DNA of 40,000 nucleotides from the NCBI RefSeq assembly GCF_964340395.1, contig NC_135567.1, positions 19,715,306 to 19,755,305 on the forward strand, given 5' to 3'. The stretch is from Glandiceps talaboti. Its lineage: Eukaryota; Hemichordata; Enteropneusta; Spengelidae. Numbering within the stretch: position 1 is the first letter of the stretch; each line of letters begins with the position of its first letter. Shown here one piece after another: positions 10,975-21,049 of the stretch. The translations under genes and the position numbers were made by a program. The notes beneath the pieces were generated by a model. The model had not been told where the DNA came from, ran no database searches, and was given only the letters and a program-made list of their open reading frames with translations.

Positions 10975-11628
10975 AGGTTGATAGCTTCGTACGTAGATAG
11001 ATAGATAAGTATATATGTATGTATCTCGGTGGTTTTAATAATATCTGTGCTCTTCGTAAAATTTTAGTTTCATATGACATAGCTCCTTCTTTGCTTACAG
11101 CAAATCTCAAACGAAAAAGTTAAGATAATGTGATAATGAATAATTTTGTAAAATTTCAGCACTTAATAATAAGATAATATATAATAATATATACCGATAG
11201 GCAAGTTATAATGAATCAATCAAAAATGGCCACCAAATAATATATGGACTGCAGGCCATATTTGATATTAAAATTGTTTGGATAATTTTAACATCTTAGG
11301 AAAATAAGATCATTAATTGCCAAACTAAATTTCCAAGAAACTCGCCAGCTGACTGTTGCTAAGGGACACTTCAAACTATCTATTGGACATATATATGCAG
11401 TTCTTTAATCGGGTATCTGGGCTACATTAATTTAATTATTTCTTGTATCAATACGCAAACAATGAAGTTCCGCCATAAATGATTACCTTATGTTGTGAGA
11501 TGAACAGTCTTTGAAATTAGTATGTTATCGATGAATAATGTAGTAAAATAAATATTTTAAGGAATTTGATGAACTTGTTCAAGGCTAGATTTGTATAATT
11601 ATTAATTGAAGATTATATAATGTGAGAT
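10975..11628. other. Unique AT-rich sequence, no feature seen
   Basis: Begins with a few GATA and GTAT units (about 10996-11024), then ordinary AT-rich DNA. No gene or array was recognised. Confidence 0.4.
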
Positions 11629-11932
11629 AAACTTCAAATGCTAAATGTTCGTTTGAAAATTACAAGGTCTGTGTAAGAAATGATGTAACGCATTATTTTT
11701 GAGGAAATGATTATTCCATTGGACAACAACAGTCACGTGATATTGACACTTAGTAACGAGAAGTAACAGAAGTGAATAAGGCCGCAATAAAATCCACAAC
11801 AATATCAATACACGAAAAAGGTAGTGTTGCTTTGATGTCGTGTGACATGATATTGTATGACAAACATCAAATGCCAAATCTTAGTTTTAAAAATTACAAA
11901 TGCTGTGTACAGAAATGATGATATGAAGCGGT
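11629..11932. repeat. Diverged direct repeat, two ~65-bp copies about 235 bp apart
   Basis: Copy 1 (about 11629-11690) and copy 2 (about 11863-11932) share, in order: A.TTCAAATGC or CATCAAATGC; CAAAT or TAAAT; GTTT; AAATTACAA; CTGTGTA; and AGAAATGATG. The intervening ~170 bp are not obviously repeated. This may be two units of an old long-period array or two copies of a dispersed repeat. Confidence 0.55.
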
Positions 11933-12280
11933 TTTTCTGGAAAGTATTAAAACAATTTGTTAAGTTAGAGGAGGTCAGTATCTCGAACTAAGAGTCCTTT
12001 GGGTCCTTGGGTGATTCATTCTCGATGTGTAGGTGGATGACAAATCAATAAACCCATTTGACTGTTTGGTATATCTCATCCTAATTTTTATAACGTTAGT
12101 CTTTACAGAATCAGATGAATAATATTATAGAATTAGAGTCTGGCCAGTCAAAACGAGGCACATTTTTTGTTCTGACTCATCAAAAGTTTGTTATGTCAAA
12201 TTTAAAGTTGACACGTTCTTCAGAATGCAATAATGTTAGCTATACAGTGTTATTATCGCTGACACTGACCTAAAATAAAA
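11933..12280. other. Unique sequence, no feature seen
   Basis: AT-rich DNA between the diverged duplication and the truncated SINE. No structure was recognised. Confidence 0.4.
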
Positions 12281-12550
12281 CAACAGCCCTTATACTTCCT
12301 CAACTCCCTGGGGAGCATACAATCCATTGCAGCCTTTATAAGCGCATAGGATTAAAGCATTCACATTGCAACTTCTATCCTACCAGGTCCCAAATTATAC
12401 AGCTGGGTTGACTGAGGCACAGTCGTGGTTCAAATCTTGCCCAAGGACTTTAGCCACTCAGATACAAAATTGCAAATGGTAGTAGCAAGATTCGATCCGG
12501 CACTCGCGCACTTGCAGATTCTAAGCCGGTCGATCTAACTACTCGTCTGA
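12281..12550 (-). mobile_element. tRNA-derived SINE-like copy, 3' truncated
   Basis: Shares about 160 bp of strong similarity with the copy at 28.5-28.9 kb, including CCCTGGGGAGCATACAA, CATTGCAGCCTTTATAAG, TAGGATTAAAGCATTCACAT and GACTGAGGCACA. On the minus strand, GGATCGAATCTT (about 12488-12499) resembles the Pol III B box. A weak A-box-like TAGTTAGATCG lies just upstream in that orientation. The AAAGCGCTATATAAA-like tail of the other copy is missing, so this copy is truncated at its 3' end. Family assignment was not made. Confidence 0.72.
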
Positions 12551-13200
12551 AAGAAAGGGTATGAATATCGCGGCCCACTGCCTGATAGATCTGAATGGCT
12601 AAATTCCTTGGGTAAAAACATCAATCTGTTATTTTCCAATAGAGTTAGTACAGTATTCATTGACCATATAGAATTCTAAAACGATGAAATCTTAATATCA
12701 TTTCAACCACTATTTCAAAACTTTGCACTCTGACCCTTAGATATTCTTAGTGATTTGAAGAGAGAATACAGAGAAGTGTTCTTGAACAGAGTAACGGTAA
12801 ACAGTTTAAAGTGTTTATTTATTATAATATGTAAATACAGTTAGTTCTTCATTCCTCACAGATTCACTATAAAATACACTACAATTGGACTATCCATTAT
12901 TTAAATTTCATTCAAGCGGAATGCAAATTCAATAATAGGCAGTAAACACGGGGTCGCCACACTTAATTCGTTTTGTCAACCTATGCTTCACTAGTCCATC
13001 CCATTGGAAAATAACCGCATTGAAGACAGTCAGAAGATGTTTGCAAACTCAATGCAAAGACACGGGTCTAATCTATTTTGTAGACCGCTAGAATCTGATA
13101 AAGAAACCGCCACATATTAAAGAACACAAGTTATGTCTAATATTATACCATGCAAGAGTCAAATTGAACAAAAATATGGAATAAATACCCTGGCCACTCT
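12551..13200. other. Unique sequence, no feature seen
   Basis: About 650 bp of AT-rich sequence. No gene, array or inverted repeat was recognised. Confidence 0.4.
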
Positions 13201-13222
13201 ACGTCATGACAATTGTCACCAT

Positions 13223-13715
13223 GTGATTCCAACATGAAACAAAATCAACCATCAGAGGCTTCAGAATTACTGACTGTATCCCTTTAATATAATTTATATT
13301 TTAGTGTGAGGAAATTACATCATATTCAAATTTTAAAGATTAAGGGTGCAAGACACCTAAGAATTTTCCCTCTGTGATTCCAACATGAAACAAAAGCAAC
13401 AATCAGAGAGGCTTCAGAATTACTGACGATATCCCTTTAATGTATTTTATATTGTAGCGTGAGGAAATTACATCATATTCAAATTTTAAAGATTAAGGGT
13501 GCAAGACACTTAAGAATTGCCCCCCCCCCGCATGACTCCAACATGAAACAAAAGCAACCATCAGACACTTTAGAAGTACTGACTGTATTCCTTTAATTTG
13601 GTGTATATTTTATAGTGAAGACATCATGCCACCATAACGACCAAGATGACAAGACAGCTAGGAATTGTCCATGTGTGATTCAGTAATGAAATCTGCTTTA
13701 ATGGCAGAATGACTC
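13223..13715. repeat. ~142-158-bp tandem repeat, 3 full units and 1 partial
   Basis: Units begin at TGATTCCAACATGAAAC-like words near 13224, 13375 and 13532, with a degenerate fourth at 13676. The spacings are about 151, 157 and 144 bp. Units 1 and 2 share long near-identical stretches (for example GAGGAAATTACATCATATTC and ATTAAGGGTGCAAGACAC). Unit 3 is more diverged and unit 4 is a fragment. A 10-C run (13520-13529) lies at the unit 2/3 junction. No open frame spans the units. Confidence 0.92.
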
Positions 13716-14193
13716 AATTATTTCAAAGTACAATTCAACGACCTGAGAATCTATAAAGTTATCACCTAATTCCGTTTAGTGATGTACCAAAGATATTTGT
13801 CGCAATTTACGTACAAGGAAACAGTTCGTTAAAAGTGACACAATGAAGGATCATGGTATGGACTCCCTTAATGAAGATGTATCATAGATTTGGTTCCCTT
13901 AAAACCGGGACGATCAGACAATGTCACACAAGCTCAATAAACGAACTTTGGTCGTTTAGTACAAAAAAAACCTACCCTAAACGAACATTCACGTCACAAG
14001 TGCGACATCGATACGTTTATACATGATGCAAACCGTGATGAAATTTGTAGCGGTCACATCACTACGATAGATGCAATGTAAAACCACAATAAACACATTA
14101 AAATATTAACAGACCCTTACAACATGTAGTACTGTACATCACATTCTCCATAATTGTTCATCAACTTATCACAATCTCATTGTAACCACTTAG
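13716..14193. other. Unique sequence, no feature seen
   Basis: About 480 bp of AT-rich sequence between the 151-bp array and the first family C copy. No gene or repeat was noticed. Confidence 0.4.
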
Positions 14194-14400
14194 GTCTAAT
14201 AAAACAATTATGTAGTTCCAATTACGCTCAATTTTAGAATAGGTGGGGTAGATAGATTTTTTTATTTTATTTCATTAAATATTTCTTCATGTGTGAGTGT
14301 CTAGTTCAGGTTTTCCATTGTTATCCAAACGTTCTCTGTGTTATATATTTCTTCCTATTAGATGTAGCCACTATAGATTGGAAGAACAGTTTTATAATGT
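14194..14400 (+). repeat. Dispersed repeat family C, copy 1
   Basis: About 200 bp similar to 24161-24363 in the same orientation. Shared words are CTCAATTTTAGAATAG, TGGGGTAG, GTGAGTGTCTAGTTCAGG, TCTCTGTGTTAT, and ATTGGAAGAACAGTTTTATA near the right end. No coding capacity and no clear terminal inverted repeat. It is probably a non-autonomous interspersed repeat. Confidence 0.8.
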
Positions 14401-14690
14401 GTGATCGTCCCTAAGAATGGTTATAAATAGACAAGCTATGGTGCTAATAAATGGTTGTCTGACATTACAACATTGACTTCAAGATAATTCGAAGCTTACC
14501 ACCGGATCTAATGATATTTGACGTCTACAAGAAGGTGTTTATAGAAAAACCGTTCGATTTTGAGCAATGTTAATTGTATTGACGTCACTCACAGGTTAAA
14601 ACGCGTTTTTTAAAAAAAAAATGACAGTACGCATCTCTTCGCGCAGTTTTTATCACTGCTGGTAAATAGAACCTTAACCCCTTCTAGCAT

Positions 14691-14907
14691 GTTACACTTC
14701 AATCTGATTAAAATCCGATGTGGTGAAAGCGTCTAAATGCTTTATTTACATCTATTTCCATCGTTTTGTGTCGTTTGTTTTCGTACCGAGTGATCGCCGC
14801 CTTCCCACTCGGTACGAAAACAAACGACACAAAACGATGGAAATAGAGGTGAATAAAGCATTTAGACGCTTTCACCACATCGGATTTTAATCAGATTGGT
14901 TGCACTT
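14691..14907. mobile_element. Foldback element: 93-bp near-perfect inverted repeats, 13-bp loop, 9-bp TSD
   Basis: The left arm (14700-14792) and right arm (14806-14898) are reverse complements at 91 of 93 positions, separated by 13 bp (14793-14805). The mismatches lie near the middle of the arms. GTTACACTT (14691-14699) and GTTGCACTT (14899-14907) directly flank the arms and differ at one base, as expected of a 9-bp target-site duplication. Long inverted repeats plus a 9-bp duplication are the usual signature of Mutator-like (MULE) DNA transposons. There is no room for a transposase, so it would be non-autonomous. The high arm identity suggests a young insertion or repair by gene conversion. 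Confidence 0.88.
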
Positions 14908-14928
14908 ATGCTGATTTGAGCTGTTACA

Positions 14929-15060
14929 GTGACGATGTGGATGAAAATAAAATATTCATTTTATATTTTTAATTGATAAAACATGCAACAAAATCATTGT
15001 GGAACAGCATACACCAAGTCCTTGCTTGTAAGTCAATAAATTTATTTTTGTTATTTTTTT
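14929..15060 (+). repeat. Dispersed repeat family A, copy 2 (diverged)
   Basis: Follows the same word order as the copies at 4.87 and 33.28 kb: GATGTGGATGA, a T-rich segment, ATCATTGTGGAACA, CCAAGTC, CTTGTAAGTCAATAAATT. It is more diverged than those copies. It faces an inverted family A fragment at 15128-15172. Confidence 0.6.
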
Positions 15061-15127
15061 AAAAGTAAGTGAAACGTTTGTTCTTGACTTACAGTAGCAA
15101 AAGTTTGACATATGTTCAATATTTTGC

Positions 15128-15172
15128 AATTTATTGAGTTACAAAAGACTTGATATATTATGTTCTTTCACA
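15128..15172 (-). repeat. Dispersed repeat family A, inverted fragment
   Basis: Read on the minus strand, this gives TGTGAAAGAACATAATATAT followed by a CAAGTC word and a GTAACTCAATAAATT end. It matches the 3' half of family A and forms an inverted pair with 14998-15044, centred near 15085. It may be one arm of a ~175-bp inverted-repeat element or a separate insertion. Confidence 0.6.
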
Positions 15173-15329
15173 TTGTATTTCTATCAAATATACTGACCCT
15201 TTACGGCACTGAGACTCAAGACATCCCTTTCTCGGCACCGAGCACGATATCGCCCTTTCGGACAGTTAGAGCGAAAGGCGTTTGTTTTCCAGGGCGTTTC
15301 GTAAGTAGAAAAACACAATTTGTTGTTTT

Positions 15330-15400
15330 ATCACTCACATTATAAATAATCCCTGGTAAGTCCATTGTCATCCATACGGCCACTATAAATGTATATTACA
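15330..15400 (+). repeat. Possible family C fragment
   Basis: TCCATTGTCATCCATACG and GCCACTATAAAT recall TCCATTGTTATCCAAACG and GCCACTATAGAT in the 14.2-kb family C copy, with the intervening part missing. The match is short and the assignment tentative. Confidence 0.35.
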
Positions 15401-15418
15401 ATCTACTTAGTGTCCAAA

Positions 15419-15541
<123 letters not shown>

Positions 15542-15787
15542 TTAATTCAAAAGAATAAGGATGTAATGAGTTGTTACTCAGAGTTTCACGCTTGTTGCGA
15601 TCATTGGACGACAAACGGTATAGTTCTATGAAGTTCCAATTTCAAAGTTATACATATATATTACAATTCTGACGGCAATAGCAATTTTGGTTTGTACCCT
15701 TAAAAATCACAGTTTACGTGCGAGCGCATTATCAGTGTTTGTATTTTGTGTAATTGGTTTAAAAATGTTCTGTGATGTTAAAGATAT

Positions 15788-16200
15788 CATACACCACCAA
15801 ATTGAAACCTTATAGTCACTCTAGTTTGGTAGTAGCACGTACTACTATCATACCACCAAATTGAAACTTTATAGTCACTCTAGTTTGGTAGTAGCACGTA
15901 CTACTATCATACCACCAAATTGAAACTTTATAGTCACTCTAGTTTGGTAGTAGCACATACTACTATCATACCACCAAATTGAAATTTATAGTCACTCGAG
16001 TTTGGTAGTAGCATCTACTACTATCATACCACCAAATTACAACTTTATAGTCACTCTAGTTTGGTAGTAGCACGTACGACTATCATACCACCAAATTACA
16101 ACATTATAGTCACTCTAGTTTGGTAGTAGCACGTACTACTATCATATCACCAAATTACAACTTTATAGTCACTCTAGTTTGGTAGTAGCACGTACGACTG
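15788..16200. repeat. 59-bp minisatellite, 7 copies, related in inverse to the 53-bp array
   Basis: TAGTCACT words start at 15813, 15872, 15931, 15989, 16048, 16107 and 16166, with periods of 58-59 bp. Each unit holds TACCACCAAATT ... AGTTTGGTAGTA, an imperfect inverted repeat. Most units also hold GTAGTAGCACGTACTAC, a second one, so each unit can fold. The reverse complement reads CTACTACCAAACTAGAGTGA and then CTATAAAGTTTCAATT. This matches the unit at 2590-3008 (CTACTACCAAACCAGAGTGA, then CTATAGAGTTTTAATT). Confidence 0.96.
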
Positions 16201-17073
16201 ATAGATCATTGATAAGACTTAAAACATTATCTATTGAAAGCTGAGCTACACTGATCGCGATAATTGAAACCAGTGATTGTATTTACCTCACCGCTAGCAA
16301 TGTACTTAGTTTATTTGGCTTATATTAGGTACAACTCGGTTAAGACGACTTATTCTATTACACATCCTTTCTCCGTATTTAACTGAGTAATCATGCACTA
16401 TTCCAGGACTTGCCCAAGACATTAAGTTTTAACATAATTATGCAGATTTCATGATATTAAATAAGCCTATTCGAAGAACTCGATGAATTAATCACGAATG
16501 CTTTTAGCTAAATACACTTAAGACACGCATGCGCAGTTCTAAAAGAGTTATGCTCAGTACACGGTATCACATTCAGGAATATATCAGTAGATTGCGAATT
16601 ATTGATAGTAATATGGTTTGGTTGTCGATAAATGTTTGGTACTACTATGGGGCTGCATGAATTATTGGCTCAGTATAGTCGGTACTCTTACGGCGGTATG
16701 AAGCAAAGATTGTAAGATTGGCTATAGTAGTAACACAAGACGACGATTCCGTGTAAATCAATGATATGAGAGAAGTAATGGCATTCCACCCACGTGTGTG
16801 AGAAAAGTACGACAACAACTTTCCAGGTGAATTATCTTTGTTTAAACCATTCTCTCACTTTTATTAACGGACGATGCACTTCTATAACTAGCAAGGAGAA
16901 CAAGATTAGTATAAGGTCATTGAACTATCATCAGTTCTTGTCAGAGATTCTACAAAGTTTGTAATTAAGAGAGAGACACGATGACATTGATATTGACATA
17001 TTTCATATGGAGATATGGGAAATAAGAAAAAGGTGAAAAAGAAATTTAAGAAAGGAGAAAGTGTGTGAGAGAA

Positions 17074-17074
<1 letters not shown>
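16201..17074. other. About 870 bp of unique sequence, no feature seen
   Basis: AT-rich sequence. It contains ACGCATGCGCAGTT at 16525-16538, a word also present at 24642-24655. No gene was recognised. Confidence 0.4.
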
Positions 17075-17136
<62 letters not shown>

Positions 17137-17156
17137 TACATAAATACATACATACA

Positions 17157-17190
<34 letters not shown>

Positions 17191-17246
17191 CGTACATACA
17201 TGCGGGCGGGCGGACGGACGGACGGCAGGCAGGCAGGCAGACAGGC

Positions 17247-17279
<33 letters not shown>

Positions 17280-17322
17280 TACCAACCGACAGACGGGCAG
17301 ATAGACAGACAGACAGACAGAC
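17075..17322. repeat. Compound microsatellite CAGA / CATA / CGGG / CGGA / CAGG / CAGA
   Basis: CAGA units (to ~17134), CATA units (to ~17199), GGGC and GGAC units (~17201-17224), AGGC units (~17225-17243), then CAGA units to the end. The 4-bp period persists while the motif changes. Open frames on both strands are by-products. Confidence 0.97.
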
Positions 17323-17946
17323 GCAAACAGATACTCAGCCAATGAGTAATAATATTAGTTCAAAAGTTATGTTGAGATTAGAAATAACCGTACAACTAGA
17401 AAAAAAGAGAAAGTGTATGAGAAAGAAAACAATCATACGATGGAATTATGATTGAAATTCATACATATAGAGAGAGAGACAACGACGGAAACACTCGTGT
17501 AGAATATGTAACGTCGAGAAGCGATCGAAAATTCTACAGTTGAAAGTAATAACCACGCCACATTAATTCACCGTAATACCCGCCACTTTACACACCCTTC
17601 TACGCATGCTCACAATAAAGGTAATTGAGTGCGTACAAATGGTTGACAAATCTATTGAATTGAACTGACATAAAGTAAAACACTAGTCATATAACCGACA
17701 TTTATTTTCTGAAAGACGGCGGAAATCACTATTTTTCTTTCCATTTGTACATAATTAGATACATTTAACTTCTGTTTATTTTTGCCTTGGGTTATTGGAG
17801 TAAGTCAAAGTCTCTTTACGCTAGTAGAAAATAGGATTTCATTGCGTCGATTAAGAGTGGTTTATTCTCCCAAGTATTCCTTGTAAGGCCAATACTGTGA
17901 AGTGTTGTTTCTGTTAGCTACCTTACACACTCACAGCCTATTTCAT
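17323..17946. other. About 620 bp of unique sequence, no feature seen
   Basis: AT-rich sequence with a short AGAG run near 17469-17479. No gene or array was recognised. Confidence 0.4.
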
Positions 17947-18470
17947 CAATATCGCTGAAGTATGTGTGTTTTAGACATTGCTAAAACTGTGGCTGAAATT
18001 GTATATGTGTCTAAGATAACGTTGAAACTATGTATGTCTCTGATATTGCTGAAACTGTATATGTCTCTGACATTACTGAAACTATATGTCTCTGACATTA
18101 CTGAAACTATATATGTCTCTGACATTGCTGAAACTATATGTCTCTGACATTACTGAAACTGTATATGTCTCTGACATTGATGAAACTGTATATGTCTCTG
18201 ATATTGCTGAAACTGTATATGTCTCTGACATTGATGAAACTGTATATGTCTCTGACATTGATGAAACTGTATATGTCTCTGATATTGCTGAAACTGTATA
18301 TGTCTCTGATATTGCTGAAACTATGTATGTCTCTGACATTGCTGAAACTGTATATGTCTCTGACATTGCTGAAACTGTATATGTCTCTGACATTGCTGAA
18401 ACTATGTATGTCTCTGATATTGCTGAAACTGTATGTCTCTGACATTGCTGAAACTGTATGTCTCACTGGT
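17947..18470. repeat. 27-bp minisatellite, about 19 units
   Basis: The unit reads TATATGTCTCTGA followed by CATTGCTGAAACTG, with variants (GATATT, GATGAA, ATTACTG, ACTATG) and several shortened units. Because 27 is a multiple of three, several frames stay open and spell repeats such as YVSDIAETV (plus) or MSETYTVSA (minus). Shortened units break these frames and no flanking exon structure is seen. I call it non-coding, with small residual doubt. Confidence 0.93.
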
Positions 18471-18541
18471 ATCGTTATGTTTTATCTTGAAGTTCATCTC
18501 TGTTGATAAACTATATAACATGACATTTCCTTCTAAACAAA

Positions 18542-18542
<1 letters not shown>

Positions 18543-18612
<70 letters not shown>

Positions 18613-18653
18613 ACACACACACACGCACACACGCACACACACACACACACACA

Positions 18654-18720
<67 letters not shown>

Positions 18721-18738
18721 ACACACACACACACACAC
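18543..18738. repeat. (CA)n dinucleotide microsatellite with TC/GC interruptions
   Basis: About 196 bp of CA with regularly spaced ACTCAC and ACGCAC interruptions. Several lie roughly 30-50 bp apart, so interrupted blocks may themselves have been duplicated. Confidence 0.98.
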
Positions 18739-20029
18739 TTCCAAACCAAACACTAGGCACCCATGACCTATGACCCCTTATTAAGCTCACTTATCCGTAA
18801 GGTCACGTGTTCTGAAGAATCGGTCGGTTGACAAAGATTGAAGTATGCAGTTGAACATTTCAAGCAATAGTTCTCTTTTGTGTTTGGAACAAAATTAGTA
18901 ATTAAAATCACCTTGGTATATGATTAAAGAGCGCAAATATGGTTGAATGACGATAGCTGCATCTGATGTTTATATCATTACAAAGTCATGACGTCACGTG
19001 TTAATATACAACCATGAAGGAGTCACGTGATATACAACCGTGATTTTCCTCGTGGCCAATGGGATATCAATGTCACTGCCAGATTTGCGAACTTTATTCC
19101 CAAATTGACGAATCCATTAAAAAAAAGTCGATTCATAAGAAATTCATGAAGCTCTGCTAAATCCTCTCTCAGCAAAGAGAATAATTTTAACATTTTAGTT
19201 TTGAAAAAGGATAATTCGGTAAAGACTTAAAATATATAAAGATATAATAAAATGAAGTGGTTTTTTTTCAGAAGTACTTCTGATTTGACTGGGTTTAGTC
19301 TATGAGAAATAATTGACTAGAAAACTGTTGTTCTGTTGAAACTACTGTTTAACGCAAGACACGGGTGTGGTATTTTATAACTGACCTGCTTAGAATTAAA
19401 CCATAGAAGAGTGAATTTCATCTTCTCTCTCTTCATCTTATCTTTAGGATATACTTAGAGGATTATTGCACAGTAATTGATACGTAACCAGGCATATACT
19501 CCCGAGGAAGACCCCCCATATGTGCCCAAACATCTTACGATATACAGACCATTATTATTGTATATTTCTGAAGGACGTTTCCATGGTAACCTAAATCGGT
19601 AAATCATCATTGATATGTATTGATGTTGCATAGAGATTAAGATGGTAATTGAAACCGAAACTCTTTCAATGTCATTTTCTATACCATTATTTTCCCGCCA
19701 AAACTTGGTGACACAATATTTCGTTTCGTTAAAATTTTTCCAACATTTTCGACATTAATTTGTAATACACATAGAAACCGACTCTTGGTGAATTGTCTTC
19801 TGTCAATATTCTGATACAATAGATTAATTTGATGAAATAGTCAACTTTCAATTTACAGAACACTATAATAAGATTATCTGTAGATTAATAGTTTTGATTG
19901 TGTTTGCTGTTTCCTATTGTCAGTATGATCTAACTACATCTGAATGATAAAAACAACCAAAGCAATTATTACACTTACTATGAGAAGAAACGGAGTTCTA
20001 TTACACAATGTTGTACAACTGATTTAATT
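18739..20029. other. About 1.3 kb of unique AT-rich sequence, no feature seen
   Basis: The longest stretch here without an array. It contains TGACGTCACGTG near 18989-19000 and a T run at 19260-19268. No open frame above about 60 codons and no recognisable domain was found. Confidence 0.4.
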
Positions 20030-20990
20030 ACAGTACAGTACAGTACATTACATTACAGTACAGTACAGTACATTACATTACAGTACAGTACATTACATTA
20101 CAGTACAGTACAGTACATTACATTACAGTACAGTACATTACATTACAGTACAGTACATTACATTACAGTACAGTACAGTACATTACATTACAGTACAGTA
20201 CATTACATTACAGTACAGTACAGTACATTACATTACAGTACAGTACATTACATTACAGTACAGTACATTACATTACAGTACAGTACAGTACATTACATTA
20301 CAGTACAGTACATTACATTACAGTACAGTACAGTACATTACATTACAGTACAGTACATTACATTACAGTACAGTACAGTACATTACATTACAGTACAGTA
20401 CATTACATTACATTACAGTACAGTACATTACATTACAGTACAGTACAGTACATTACAGTTCAGTTCAGTTCAGTGCAGTACAGTACAGTACAGTACAGTA
20501 CAGTACAGTACAGTACATTACAGTACATTACAGTATAGTACAGTACAGTGCAGTGCAGTACAGTACAGTACAGTACAGTACAGTACAGTACAGTACAGCA
20601 TATCACAGTACAGTCGAATACAGCACATCACAGTATAGTAGTGCAGCACAGCACAGAACAGTACAGTATAGTACAGTACAATACAGCATATCAGAGTACA
20701 GTAGGGTACAGCACATCACAGTATAGTAGTGCAGCACAGTACAGTAGAGTACAGTATAGTGCGTCATGTCACATTCACATCTCGTCACATCACATCACAT
20801 CACATCTCGTCACATCAAAATAACATCACACCGTACCACACGACATGACATGACATGACATGATACCACATCAGATCTGATCACAACACAACACAACACA
20901 ACACAACACAACACAACACAACACAACACCGCAATGCGTCACGTCACGTCACGTCACACCACGTCACATCACATCACACTACTTTACATC
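20030..20990. repeat. Pentanucleotide array with changing 5-mers (CAGTA, CATTA, CATCA, CATGA, CAACA, CGTCA)
   Basis: Nearly 1 kb built of 5-bp words. From 20030 to about 20455, blocks of two or three CAGTA alternate with two CATTA, giving 20- and 25-bp super-units. Next come CAGTT/CAGTG, pure CAGTA and a degenerate CAGTA zone to about 20760. CATCA, CATGA, CAACA (about 20883-20929), CGTCA and CATCA words follow. Most words fit CANNA. Short open frames here are by-products. Confidence 0.97.
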
Positions 20991-21049
20991 ATATTTGTTA
21001 TGCTACAGATATATGTAGGTAAGAATGGCTATCGCTATCTAAATTTTGA

